A DNA stretch of 64,000 nt, from positions 1-64,000 of the forward strand of contig DFQH01000005.1 of the NCBI GenBank assembly GCA_002377695.1. The letters are read 5' to 3'. This DNA comes from Citromicrobium sp. UBA3494. GTDB taxonomy: Bacteria > Pseudomonadota > Alphaproteobacteria > Sphingomonadales > Sphingomonadaceae. Under the pieces are notes generated by a model that saw nothing but the letters and a program-made list of their open reading frames with translations, ran no database searches and was not told the DNA's origin. Of the stretch, positions 46,943-55,336 are shown in pieces (within the stretch, counting starts at the first letter, position 1; each line of letters starts with the position of its first letter). The position numbers and the translations under genes were made by a program.

Positions 46943-47251
46943 GTGAGCGACAACCTCCAATGGTTGCAGAACTTTTATGCTTCTCTCTGCGACGGGCTTT
47001 GGGAGCACGGTTACGGCTGCAACTTAGATACTCTCGATAACCCTGGTTGGAAGTTCATCTTCGAGCTCAACGGGACACCGTTTGAGAAGGCATCCGGATT
47101 AGACGTGCGGCTAGGTGAACATGTCGATGTTGAAGGCCCAGACTGGATCATTTTGGAGAAAGGCGACCACGTAGTTCATGGCGTCTGCGGGCCGACCAAA
47201 CTGGATGAGATGCTCGGCTTATTCCGCGCTTGGATTGAAAAGCAGATATGA
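46943..47251 (+). CDS. Imm53 family immunity-like protein
   Basis: A 102-residue protein matching my knowledge of the Immunity protein 53 family: LQWLQNFYASLCDGLWEHGYG at the N-terminus (WLQxxYxxxCDGxWEH pattern), then LDTLDNPGWKF. Imm53 proteins are predicted to neutralise polymorphic toxins, often as orphans. No toxin gene is adjacent. The G+C is clearly below that of sufB and sufC, and it directly follows the palindromic repeat, which suggests insertion. The start is a GTG; the stop overlaps the next gene (ATGA). Confidence 0.78.
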   Translation: MSDNLQWLQNFYASLCDGLWEHGYGCNLDTLDNPGWKFIFELNGTPFEKASGLDVRLGEHVDVEGPDWIILEKGDHVVHGVCGPTKLDEMLGLFRAWIEKQI

Positions 47252-47832
47252 CTGAACGCAAAACCCTCAATCTCCGCCCCGCATCCGAAGACACCGACAC
47301 TCCCGCCGTCAAACGCAAGGGCCGTGGGTGGGAAATCTCGGAGAAGCGCCTCGACGCGCTGCATGATCGTGCGCGCGAGATGCGTCGCCATGCCTCTCCG
47401 GCGCACAAGGCGCTGGCGGAGAAGTTTTCGAAGGCCGATTTCGGGCGCTATTCCTTCACCCGCTTCGCGGTGGTCGGCAGCGCGATCGTCGATTTCAACT
47501 CGCACAACATGGGCCTTGCCATCCTGATCGATGAGGAGGGCGTGGAGCCCGCCATCGCGACCCGGCGCGACAAGAGCCTCGAGGCGGTCGGCATCCGCGT
47601 GGTCCACGTGGCCGCCGCCGATATCCTCGCCGATATCGACGCGGTGCTCGCCACGCTGACGCAGGAAATGCGCGCCGCCATCGCCAACCGCAAGGAAGCG
47701 CGCCGCCGCCACGAGGCCGAGAACCCGCGCCAGACCAAGCCGCGCTACGACCGCGACGGCAACGGCCCGCCGCGCGGCCACCAGAACCGCAACAACCAGA
47801 CCCGCCACGATAGAGGGACCCGCGATGGATAA
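47248..47832 (+). CDS. DUF559-like (Vsr-fold) hypothetical protein
   Basis: A 194-residue protein. Residues 30-135 (LHDRAREMRRHASPAHKALA, then VVGSAIVDFNSHNMGLAILID) resemble the DUF559 domain, a relative of the Vsr mismatch endonuclease, with an acid residue in IVDF and in LAILIDEEG; the full catalytic set is not clear, so it may be inactive. The C-terminal 50 residues are Arg/Asn/Gln/Gly-rich and look disordered. Coupled by overlaps to the genes on both sides. Its place in the suf operon is unexplained. Confidence 0.65.
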   Translation: MTERKTLNLRPASEDTDTPAVKRKGRGWEISEKRLDALHDRAREMRRHASPAHKALAEKFSKADFGRYSFTRFAVVGSAIVDFNSHNMGLAILIDEEGVEPAIATRRDKSLEAVGIRVVHVAAADILADIDAVLATLTQEMRAAIANRKEARRRHEAENPRQTKPRYDRDGNGPPRGHQNRNNQTRHDRGTRDG

Positions 47833-48340
47833 GCTCTCCATCCTCGCCCACGCCGATGTGCCCGGAGCAAGCCGCGACCTGATCGCGATGCAGGGCTTCG
47901 CGCGCGACCTGCTGGACGCCGACGCTCCGCGCCTTGCGCCGCTCGAGCGCATATTGCGCCGCGATCTCGATGCCGCGATTCATGGCCGCGCTGCTCCGTG
48001 GACCGCCACACGCACCCGTCTGGAAGTGCGCAAGCTTGCCAGGCTGGCACCCACTCCGGCCCCGCAGCCCGAGCCGGCGGAGCAACCTGCGCCGCGCCCT
48101 GCCGCGCCGCGCTCCTCGTCCGAGCGGAACGAGCTGCTCCATGTCGGTGCCGCGCTCACCGCGCTGGCCGTGTGGCTCGCATGGGCCGCGCAGCTCGCGA
48201 CGCAGACCTCCATTGCGTGGGACGGCGGCACGGGGCCTGCGCAGACGCAGAACCTCGTCGCGCTTTACGGCCCCGCAGTGCTGGCGCTGCTCGCCACGCT
48301 TATCGCGATCAATCCTCCCAGCCATGGGCAGCGTGCGTGA
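47825..48340 (+). CDS. Hypothetical membrane protein in suf operon
   Basis: A 171-residue protein with a soluble helical N-terminus (about 1-75), a Pro/Ala/Glu-rich linker (76-98) and two membrane segments (about 106-126 and 142-161). Unrecognised. Overlaps the preceding gene by 8 bases and the next by 4 (GTGA), so translation is coupled through the accessory block. Confidence 0.62.
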   Translation: MDKLSILAHADVPGASRDLIAMQGFARDLLDADAPRLAPLERILRRDLDAAIHGRAAPWTATRTRLEVRKLARLAPTPAPQPEPAEQPAPRPAAPRSSSERNELLHVGAALTALAVWLAWAAQLATQTSIAWDGGTGPAQTQNLVALYGPAVLALLATLIAINPPSHGQRA

Positions 48341-48669
48341 GGATTGGTCCGCTCCTTCTGGCGCTTGCGCTCACCGTGCCCGCGACGGCGCAGGAGGTGC
48401 TCACCCCCGAGCAGGCCGAGACGCGTCTGCGCGGCTGTCTGCAGGCAGGGGCCGCAGGCGCGCCCCGCACCGGCCTGCGGGACGCGGTGGTCGCCACGCG
48501 CGCCTTGTGCGCGCCGCAGATCAAGCGGGTGCGCGCCAACCGCGTCGCTGCCGCAACGCAAGGCCTAACGGATGAGGCCGCCGAGCGTGCCGAACAGCAG
48601 GCGACCCTAGAACTGAACGACGAGATTGCTCTCGCCATCGCAAATTTCACTGGATTGAGAACACTTTAG
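48337..48669 (+). CDS. Secreted hypothetical protein in suf operon
   Basis: A 110-residue protein with a signal peptide (MRIGPLLLALALTVPATAQ) and a mature domain with two Cys (RGCLQAG and LCAPQIKR) and Ala/Glu-rich helices. No family recognised. The GTG start overlaps the preceding stop. It ends 2 bases before sufC. Confidence 0.62.
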   Translation: MRIGPLLLALALTVPATAQEVLTPEQAETRLRGCLQAGAAGAPRTGLRDAVVATRALCAPQIKRVRANRVAAATQGLTDEAAERAEQQATLELNDEIALAIANFTGLRTL

Positions 48670-48671
48670 AC

Positions 48672-49421
48672 ATGCTCCAGATCGACAACCTCCATGCCGA
48701 AATCGACGGCACCAAGATCCTCAATGGACTCACGCTCAGCGTGAACGCCGGCGAAATCCACGCCATCATGGGCCCGAACGGCGCGGGCAAATCGACGCTT
48801 GCCTATGTGCTGGGTGGAAGACCCGGTTACGAAGTCACCGAAGGAAAGGTGTTCTTCCGCGGCGAAGACCTGCTGGCGATGGACCCGCACGAGCGGGCCG
48901 CGGCGGGGCTTTTTCTGGGCTTCCAGTATCCGGTCGAGATTCCGGGCGTCTCCAATATCCAGTTCCTGCGCGAAGCACTGAACGCGCAGCGTGCCGCGCG
49001 CGGCGAAGAGGCGATGACCGGCGGCGATTTCCTCAAGCTCGCCAAGGAGAAGGCCGGGCTGCTCAAGCTCGATATGGAGATGCTCAAGCGGCAGGTGAAC
49101 GTCGGCTTCTCGGGCGGCGAGAAGAAGCGTGCCGAGATGGTCCAGATGGGCATTCTCGATCCGCAATTCGCCGTGCTGGACGAGACCGACAGCGGGCTCG
49201 ACATCGACGCGCTGCGCGTGGTCGGCGACGGGATCAACGCCATCATGCGCCAGAGCGACAAGGGCGTGCTGCTGATCACGCATTACCAGCGCCTGCTGGA
49301 GGTGGTGCAGCCGACCCATGTCTCGATCCTTTCCAAGGGCCGCATCGTGAAGACCGGCGGCGCTGAGCTTGCGAGCGACCTCGAACGCGAAGGCTACGAC
49401 GCCGTGATGGCGGAGGCGTAA
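48672..49421 (+). CDS. sufC: Fe-S cluster assembly ATPase SufC
   Basis: ABC-type ATPase of the SufBCD scaffold, 249 residues. Walker A GPNGAGKST (about residues 36-44), the signature FSGGEKKRAEM (about 151-161), and Walker B with DETDSGLD are complete. The stop is one base into the sufD start (TAATG). No membrane segments, as expected for SufC. Confidence 0.97.
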   Translation: MLQIDNLHAEIDGTKILNGLTLSVNAGEIHAIMGPNGAGKSTLAYVLGGRPGYEVTEGKVFFRGEDLLAMDPHERAAAGLFLGFQYPVEIPGVSNIQFLREALNAQRAARGEEAMTGGDFLKLAKEKAGLLKLDMEMLKRQVNVGFSGGEKKRAEMVQMGILDPQFAVLDETDSGLDIDALRVVGDGINAIMRQSDKGVLLITHYQRLLEVVQPTHVSILSKGRIVKTGGAELASDLEREGYDAVMAEA

Positions 49422-50179
49422 TGACAGAAGCCGTACTCCTTCCAACCCGGAAAGACGAAGCCTGGCGCTATTCGGATATCGACGCGATTCAGGATACCGC
49501 CCCGGAAACCTTCGAAGCGTGGGAAGATATCCGCGTGGCCGAGGGCGAGACCTGGTCCGACCTGATCGTGATCGACGATGCCGATGGCTTGCAGATGCGC
49601 CGCTTGCGCATCGCGCTGGAAAAGAACGCGCGTGCCGAACTCGCGGCCCTCGTGGCCGGTGGCCAGCTCGGACGGCTCGAAGTGGTCGTGACGCTGGCCG
49701 AAGGCGCGCATTTCGAGCTTGGCGGCATCACGCTGGGCGGTGGCGACACCACCCGCGAGATCGTGACCCGCATGGCGCACGAGGAACCGGGCGCGACCAG
49801 CAACCAGACCGTGCGCAGCGTCCACTGGGGCAAGGGCACGGGCAATTTCCTCGGCCGGATCGATGTCGTGCGCGACGCGCAGAAGACCGATGCAGCGCAG
49901 AGCTTCAAGGGGCTGCTGCTGGAAAAGGGTGCGAGCGTGAACAGCGTGCCGCAGCTGGAAATCTATGCCGACGACGTGCAGTGCGCGCATGGTGCGACCG
50001 TGGGCCAGCTGGACGAGTCCGCCCGCTTCTACATGGCGGCGCGCGGCCTGCCGCCCAAAACCATCCGCCGCCTGCTGGTACAGGCCTTCATCGGCGATGC
50101 GACCCGCGAACTGGCGGACGAGGCCACCCGCGAGGCGCTGCTGGAAAAGGCGCTGGACAAGCTTGAGGAGCGGGCGTGA
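49421..50179 (+). CDS. sufD: Fe-S cluster assembly protein SufD (short form)
   Basis: Partner of SufB and SufC in the scaffold complex. The 252-residue protein is much shorter than E. coli SufD (423), lacking most of the N-terminal helical region, a form seen in sphingomonads. The beta-helix core is recognisable by VQCAHGATVGQLDESARFYM and the C-terminal RRLLVQAFIGD. Its stop overlaps the sufS start (GTGA). Confidence 0.93.
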   Translation: MTEAVLLPTRKDEAWRYSDIDAIQDTAPETFEAWEDIRVAEGETWSDLIVIDDADGLQMRRLRIALEKNARAELAALVAGGQLGRLEVVVTLAEGAHFELGGITLGGGDTTREIVTRMAHEEPGATSNQTVRSVHWGKGTGNFLGRIDVVRDAQKTDAAQSFKGLLLEKGASVNSVPQLEIYADDVQCAHGATVGQLDESARFYMAARGLPPKTIRRLLVQAFIGDATRELADEATREALLEKALDKLEERA

Positions 50180-51387
50180 GCGGGCTGGCGAAACACAAGC
50201 CCTCCTCTGAAGGAGAGGGGGAGATTGCCGCGCAGTTCCCCGGGATGTTCACGGGCGATGGCGAGCGCTGGCACTATCTCGACAGCGGAGCGACCGCGCA
50301 GAAGCCGCGCGTCGTGATCGATGCGATGGCCCGCGCGCTGGGCGAGGATTATGCGACCGTGCACCGCGGGGTCTATTCGCGCAGCGCGCAGATGACGCTC
50401 GGCTACGAAGCCGCGCGCCGTAGGGTTGCCGCCTTTATCGGGGGCGGCGAGGACGAGCTGGTCTTCACGCGCGGCGCGACCGAGGCGATCAACCTCGTCG
50501 CCTATGCGTATCCGAAGAAAGGCCGCGTGCTGCTCAGCCAGCTGGAGCATCATTCCAACATCGTGCCGTGGCAGCTGGCGGGCTGGCAGGTCGATGTGTG
50601 TCCGCTGACCGAAGACGGCCGGATCGATCTCGACGCGGCGGAGGCCATGCTTACGCCCGAACACGAGATGGTCGCCTTCGCGCATGTCTCCAACGTGCTC
50701 GGCTCCGTGCTCGATGCGAAGCGTGCGGCGGACCTTGCCCATGCGGTCGGCGCGAAGCTGCTGCTCGATGGGTGCCAGGCCGGGCCGCGTCTGGCAGTGG
50801 ATGTTACCGAAATCGACTGCGACTTCTACGCGATGAGCGCGCACAAGATGTACGGTCCGACCGGGATCGGCGCGCTGTGGGGCCGCAAGGCGCTGCTCGA
50901 CGAAATGCCGCCGTGGCAGGGGGGCGGGTCGATGATCGACAAGGTCGGTTTCGCGCAGACGACCTACGCCCCGCCGCCGCAGCGCTTCGAGGCGGGCACG
51001 CCCGCTATCGCCGAAGCGCTGACCTTCGCGACGGCCTGCGACTTCATCGATTCTATCGGGCTGGAGCGGATCGAGGCGCACGAGCGCGATCTGGTCTCGC
51101 AGCTGCGCAGCGAACTCGCCGGCATCCAGGGCGTCCGCGTGTTCGGGCCGGACGACGCGCTCGGCATCGTGTCCTTCGAACTACCGGGGGTTCACCCGCA
51201 CGATCTGGGCACCATATTGGATGAAGAGAACGTGGCGATCCGCGCCGGGCACCATTGTTGCCAGCCGCTGATGGACCACCTCGGCGTACCTGCCACCGCC
51301 CGCGCCAGCTTCGGGGTCTATTCCGACCAGAGCGACATCGAAGCGCTGATGCGCGGGATAGAACGTACACTCAAGATTTTCGCCTGA
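50176..51387 (+). CDS. sufS: Cysteine desulfurase SufS
   Basis: PLP enzyme that provides persulfide sulfur for cluster assembly, 403 residues. The PLP lysine is in AMSAHKMYGPTGIG and the persulfide cysteine in RAGHHCCQP. A short N-terminal extension (residues 1-20) precedes the conserved WHYLDSGATAQKP. The DNA encoding residues 7-15 is a purine/pyrimidine-biased stretch reminiscent of a degenerate palindromic repeat. The start is GTG, overlapping sufD. No sufE is present in the window. Confidence 0.96.
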   Translation: MSGLAKHKPSSEGEGEIAAQFPGMFTGDGERWHYLDSGATAQKPRVVIDAMARALGEDYATVHRGVYSRSAQMTLGYEAARRRVAAFIGGGEDELVFTRGATEAINLVAYAYPKKGRVLLSQLEHHSNIVPWQLAGWQVDVCPLTEDGRIDLDAAEAMLTPEHEMVAFAHVSNVLGSVLDAKRAADLAHAVGAKLLLDGCQAGPRLAVDVTEIDCDFYAMSAHKMYGPTGIGALWGRKALLDEMPPWQGGGSMIDKVGFAQTTYAPPPQRFEAGTPAIAEALTFATACDFIDSIGLERIEAHERDLVSQLRSELAGIQGVRVFGPDDALGIVSFELPGVHPHDLGTILDEENVAIRAGHHCCQPLMDHLGVPATARASFGVYSDQSDIEALMRGIERTLKIFA

Positions 51388-51393
51388 GGACGC

Positions 51394-51987
51394 ATGATGA
51401 GCGACGACCAAGACAAGGACTTCATTGCGGCTCCATCGCCGACCGACGACGTGACCGACCTGCCGCCGCACGTCGCGCGTTCGGAAGGAAACGCGGCGCA
51501 GGCGGCCGAGCAGGCGCTGCCGCAGCATATCGCCGAAATGCCCGAAAAGCCACCGCGCGCGCGGGTGGAAGACGCAGTCGATCCGGACGAGGAATCCGCT
51601 GGCGAGAAGCTGTCGCGCAAGCGCGACTATCTCGACGGGTTCCTGAAGAAGAAGCCGGAAAGTGCGGGCGAAACCGGGGCGGGCGGCGCGCTGCAGGAAG
51701 CGGTGATCGCTGCGCTCAAAGAGATCTACGATCCCGAAATCCCGGTCAATATCTACGATCTGGGCCTCATCTACGGCGTCGAGGTGAGCGAGGACAAGGA
51801 CGTGGTCGTCACCATGACGCTGACCACGCCGCACTGTCCGGTGGCGGAATCCATGCCCGCCGAGGTGGAAATCCGCGCGGGTTCGGTGCCCGGCGTACGC
51901 GATGCCGAGGTCAACCTCGTCTGGGACCCGCCTTGGGGGCCGGACAAGATGACCGACGAGGCGCGGCTCGAACTGGGGATGCTGTAA
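51394..51987 (+). CDS. SUF-associated DUF59/MIP18 protein (SufT-like)
   Basis: A 197-residue protein with a poorly conserved acidic N-terminus (1-100) and a C-terminal DUF59/MIP18 domain (about 101-197: AALKEIYDPEIPVNIYDLGL, TLTTPHCPVAES, WDPPWGPDKMTDEAR). Such proteins help mature Fe-S proteins and are commonly found in suf operons. Either of two adjacent ATGs could start translation. The stop overlaps the next gene (TAATG). Confidence 0.92.
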   Translation: MMSDDQDKDFIAAPSPTDDVTDLPPHVARSEGNAAQAAEQALPQHIAEMPEKPPRARVEDAVDPDEESAGEKLSRKRDYLDGFLKKKPESAGETGAGGALQEAVIAALKEIYDPEIPVNIYDLGLIYGVEVSEDKDVVVTMTLTTPHCPVAESMPAEVEIRAGSVPGVRDAEVNLVWDPPWGPDKMTDEARLELGML

Positions 51988-52343
51988 TGGCCGATACGAA
52001 GACCAGAGAACGCCCCGCCGCTGTCACGTTGACCGAAGCGGCCGAGCAGCGCGTGGCGGACCTGATGGCAAGGGCGCCCGAGGATGCGATCGGCGTCAAG
52101 CTCTCGACCCCGCGGCGCGGGTGTTCGGGCCTTGCCTACTCGGTCGACTATGTCAGCGAGGAGCAGGGCTTCGACGAGAAGATCGAGACCCCGGGCGGGG
52201 TCTTCTACATCGACGGCGCCTCGGTGCTCTACCTCGTCGGCAGCGTGATGGACTGGGTGGAGGACGATTTCTCCGCCGGGTTCGTGTTCGAAAACCCCAA
52301 CGCCAAGGGTGCCTGCGGCTGTGGCGAAAGCTTCATGGTCTGA
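51987..52343 (+). CDS. sufA: Iron-sulfur cluster carrier SufA/HesB-type
   Basis: A-type carrier, 118 residues. The three ligating cysteines are present: GCSG (about residue 46) and CGCGES at the C-terminus. The N-terminal VTLTEAAEQRV and RRGCSGLAY are typical. Last gene of the suf operon; no obvious terminator follows before the convergent lipoprotein gene. Confidence 0.95.
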   Translation: MADTKTRERPAAVTLTEAAEQRVADLMARAPEDAIGVKLSTPRRGCSGLAYSVDYVSEEQGFDEKIETPGGVFYIDGASVLYLVGSVMDWVEDDFSAGFVFENPNAKGACGCGESFMV

Positions 52344-52385
52344 GGCCGACAGGATCCCGACGACTCCCGGCGCCGCAAATGACTG

Positions 52386-52826
52386 CTAGCGCCTGAGCGC
52401 CTTCGCGCAGGCGGCCCGGTCCACATCCAGCGCGTCGCTGGACCTGCGGGCATCGACATAGGTCGCCGTCGGCTCCGCACCGGGGCGGAGCGGGTAGAGA
52501 TAGACATCGAGCACGCATTGCTCGCCCACGAATTGCAGCTTGCGCGCATCGCCTTCCAGCACGTCCAGCCGGGCGGGGCCGAAGATCTGTTCCAGCTGGC
52601 TCGCCCGCGATCCGATCACGAATTCCAGCCCCGCGACCGCCATTACGCGCGGCGCGATGAAACCGTCGCGCGTGACAGGGCGCGGATTGGTCGGCGGCAC
52701 GGTGACCGTGCGCGGGGGCGGTGTGCGCCCCGTGCTAGGCTGGCCGGAGGATTGCGGGATCGGCGTGGCGCAGGCCGCGATCAGCGGGACCAGCGCGAGG
52801 GCGAGGAAATTCCGGGAGTTACGCAT
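52386..52826 (-). CDS. Hypothetical lipoprotein
   Basis: A 146-residue protein with a lipobox IAAC (Cys19) after an 18-residue signal, a Pro/Thr-rich stretch (22-50) and a C-terminal domain of two strands with a Cys pair (GEQCVLDVYLYP and AACAK). It resembles small sphingomonad lipoproteins of unknown function. It overlaps the end of the EI24 gene by 8 bases. Confidence 0.75.
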   Translation of the reverse strand: MRNSRNFLALALVPLIAACATPIPQSSGQPSTGRTPPPRTVTVPPTNPRPVTRDGFIAPRVMAVAGLEFVIGSRASQLEQIFGPARLDVLEGDARKLQFVGEQCVLDVYLYPLRPGAEPTATYVDARRSSDALDVDRAACAKALRR

Positions 52827-53529
52827 CGCGCAGGCGTCCTTGCACCAGGTGGGTGGCGGCGGCGGCGCCGATGATCGGGGCGAGGAAGTTGAGGCCGGGG
52901 ACGGTCAGCATGCCCGCGATGATCAGCCCGAGCGCAAAGCGCGTGCCGCGCCCTATGGGCGGTTCTTCCTTGCGATCGTGCCGGTGGCGCAGCCAGGCCA
53001 TGTCGCGCAGCTCGCGCCCCAGCAGCCATGCGTTGACCAGCGCGAACAGCACCACCGTGCCGAACCCCGTAATCAGCAGAACCAGCGCCAGCGGCAGGAT
53101 CAGAATATTGACGAAGACCACCCGGACCGCGCCCTTGAAGCTCAGCCACATGCTCTCGCCAAAGCCAATCCGCCGCGCGTCTTCCAGCGCCTGCGGATAA
53201 TATTGCGCCTCCACCACCTCCACCACATCGTCGGCGAAGAACTGGATCGCGGCGAGCGCGGTGACGCGGAACAGCAGCCAGCCGCCCAGCACGATGGCCA
53301 GCAAGGTGCCGATCGTTGCCACCACCTCCGCGAAATCGGCCGGCAGATTCTCGTCCAGCAGCGATCCCAGCCCGCGATCCACCAGCCACATCAGTCCGAG
53401 ATACAGCAGCGCACCCACCGCGACGAACAGGAGCAGCGTGACGATCAGCGATTTGAGCAGCAGCCACAGGATGCGTGGGTCCGCCAGTTGCGCGAAGGCG
53501 CGGGCAAGGGATGCGGGCAGCGACATCAT
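52819..53529 (-). CDS. EI24/CysZ-like membrane protein
   Basis: A 236-residue membrane protein of the EI24 domain family, with about four hydrophobic segments (20-45, 60-85, 130-160, 195-220). E. coli CysZ, a sulfate permease, is a relative, but the sulfate-binding specificity is not evident here. Two consecutive ATGs open the protein (53529 and 53526). Its neighbours on both sides are unrelated, except the lipoprotein gene that overlaps its end. Confidence 0.83.
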   Translation of the reverse strand: MMSLPASLARAFAQLADPRILWLLLKSLIVTLLLFVAVGALLYLGLMWLVDRGLGSLLDENLPADFAEVVATIGTLLAIVLGGWLLFRVTALAAIQFFADDVVEVVEAQYYPQALEDARRIGFGESMWLSFKGAVRVVFVNILILPLALVLLITGFGTVVLFALVNAWLLGRELRDMAWLRHRHDRKEEPPIGRGTRFALGLIIAGMLTVPGLNFLAPIIGAAAATHLVQGRLRDA

Positions 53530-53666
53530 GGCGGGGCAGCTTTTCCGTTGCCACGCCCGGCAAGTCAATCGGTTGTGCGCGATGACTGGCCTTGGCCCTG
53601 GCTCGCTTGGTCGCTAGGTCGGCGCCAGAAGACACTGCTACCAGCAACACAGGATCACAACCGCCC

Positions 53667-54674
53667 ATGTCCGACACCCAGTTCGACGTCATCGCCATCG
53701 GCAACGCCATCGTCGATGTGATCGCCCCCGTGACCGACGATTTTCTGGAAGCGGAAGATCTGCCCAAGGGCACGATGCGGCTGATCGATGCGGAACGCTC
53801 CGTCGATCTGTACGGCAAGATGGGCCAGACCAAGGAAATCTCCGGCGGCGCGGCGGCCAACACGCTGGCGGGCGCGACCATGCTGGGTCTGAAGACCGCC
53901 TTTATCGGGCAGGTCGCGGACGACCAGCTGGGCGAAATCTACCGCCACGATCTCACGTCGGTGGGCGTCAGCTTCGATACGCCCGCGCGCCCCTACAGCG
54001 ACAAGGAAAGCGAGCCGCCCACCGGGCGCTGCCTGGTGCTGGTCGCCCCCGATGGGGAGCGCACGATGAACACCTCGCTCGGCGCATCGCAGTTCCTGCC
54101 TGCCAGCGCGATCGACGAAGACGCCATTCGGGCCAGCGGCGTGCTGTTCCTCGAAGGCTATCTGTGGGACCCCGAAGAACCGCGCGCGGCAATGCGCCGG
54201 GCGATTCAGGTGGCGCGCGATGCGGGCCGCAAGGTGGCCTTTGCGACCTGTGCCGACTTCTGCGTCCACATGCACGGCAAGGATTTCCGCGCCCTGATCG
54301 ACGACGGCCTGATCGACATCCTGTTCGTGAACGAGGAAGAGGCGGGCATTCTCGAAGGGTCGGACCCCGATGCCGCGCTGGAATCGCTCGCCAAAGACGT
54401 GCCGCTGGTGGTGATGACACGCGGCGGCGACGGCGCTGTCGCGGCCCGTGGGGACGAGCGTGCTACCGTGAAGCCCGAACCGGTGGAGCAGGTGAAGGAC
54501 CTGACCGGCGCCGGAGACCTCTTCGCCGCCGGGTTCCTCTCGGGCTATTGCCGCGATGCGTCGCTGGAAGAGTGCCTTGTGCGCGGTGCGGTGGCAGCAG
54601 GCGAGGTCATCTCGCACTGGGGAGCACGGCCCGAGGCGGACTTGCGGGCTCTGGTGGCGAAGCGGTTGGGTTAG
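53667..54674 (+). CDS. PfkB-family carbohydrate/adenosine kinase
   Basis: A ribokinase-type (PfkB) kinase of 335 residues with SGGAAANTLAG (substrate side) and LTGAGDLFAAGFLSG (ATP and catalytic Asp). The family's adenosine-kinase branch, widespread in alphaproteobacteria, has this overall layout, so adenosine kinase is the best guess. An alternative sugar kinase cannot be excluded. It is divergent from the EI24 gene, with about 137 bases between starts. Confidence 0.87.
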   Translation: MSDTQFDVIAIGNAIVDVIAPVTDDFLEAEDLPKGTMRLIDAERSVDLYGKMGQTKEISGGAAANTLAGATMLGLKTAFIGQVADDQLGEIYRHDLTSVGVSFDTPARPYSDKESEPPTGRCLVLVAPDGERTMNTSLGASQFLPASAIDEDAIRASGVLFLEGYLWDPEEPRAAMRRAIQVARDAGRKVAFATCADFCVHMHGKDFRALIDDGLIDILFVNEEEAGILEGSDPDAALESLAKDVPLVVMTRGGDGAVAARGDERATVKPEPVEQVKDLTGAGDLFAAGFLSGYCRDASLEECLVRGAVAAGEVISHWGARPEADLRALVAKRLG

Positions 54675-54677
54675 GGG

Positions 54678-55331
54678 CTAGATGCCGAGCCAGTCCAGCC
54701 CGCCTTTGAGGCTGTCTGGCGAGAAATCGACCTGTAGCACGCGCCGTCTCTGGCCCGCCGACTGGCTTCGTTCGGAAGAATGCAGGATCGGTGTGGAGTA
54801 AGCCCAAGTGTCGCCTGCTTCGGCGTAGCAAGCGACAATGTCGCTTCGGCGGGCGATAGCCTCTACCTCTCTAGCCGGTATCTTGCCGACTTTATGCGAA
54901 CCCACCGCAATGCGCAGGGGAGCATTCGAACCATCGACCGGGTCGAGGTGGAAACGCACTGTCGCCATTCCCTCGATGAGTTCGAATGGCGGTTCGACAT
55001 GGACAAGGCCGGCTTTTGTCGTGAACGGTCCGTACCCCTCGGTCTCGACGCGTTTCTTGACGCAGATCGTACGATCCTGATGCCATCCGAGGACCCAGTT
55101 CGTAGTCGGCCCCTTGTCGAACAGGATCGCCCTTACGGGTCGCGAGTTCACATGCCCGATCTTGCCGAGAAGGCCCGCAACCTCGGGCGAATGGCTTAAC
55201 CAATCGGAGAGCGGTTCACAGTTTGCGATCCGCTCTCCCGCTTGCCCATTATCATGGGCTTCGAGTAACTGTAGCAGGTCTGCGCTTTCGAAAGCGCGAG
55301 GGAAATGGGCATATCCTGCGCTGTCGAGCAC
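54678..55331 (-). CDS. Phytanoyl-CoA dioxygenase family protein
   Basis: A 217-residue Fe(II)/2-oxoglutarate-type oxygenase. The metal motif is HxD in GWHQDRT (about residues 88-94), with the distal His in ILHSSERSQ and a basic RRRVLQVDF after it. Relatives hydroxylate fatty-acyl, amino-acid or natural-product substrates; nothing nearby narrows the choice. The start is a GTG 6 bases after the purD stop. G+C is visibly lower than in purD and the kinase, suggesting a late arrival behind purD. Confidence 0.82.
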   Translation of the reverse strand: MLDSAGYAHFPRAFESADLLQLLEAHDNGQAGERIANCEPLSDWLSHSPEVAGLLGKIGHVNSRPVRAILFDKGPTTNWVLGWHQDRTICVKKRVETEGYGPFTTKAGLVHVEPPFELIEGMATVRFHLDPVDGSNAPLRIAVGSHKVGKIPAREVEAIARRSDIVACYAEAGDTWAYSTPILHSSERSQSAGQRRRVLQVDFSPDSLKGGLDWLGI

Positions 55332-55336
55332 GGGTT

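Noticed and set aside
50200..50225. Intergenic palindromic repeat inside sufS
   Set aside because: The arms (CCCTCCTCT and GGAGAGGGGG) pair poorly, so it may simply be coding sequence for a Ser/Glu/Gly-rich N-terminus.
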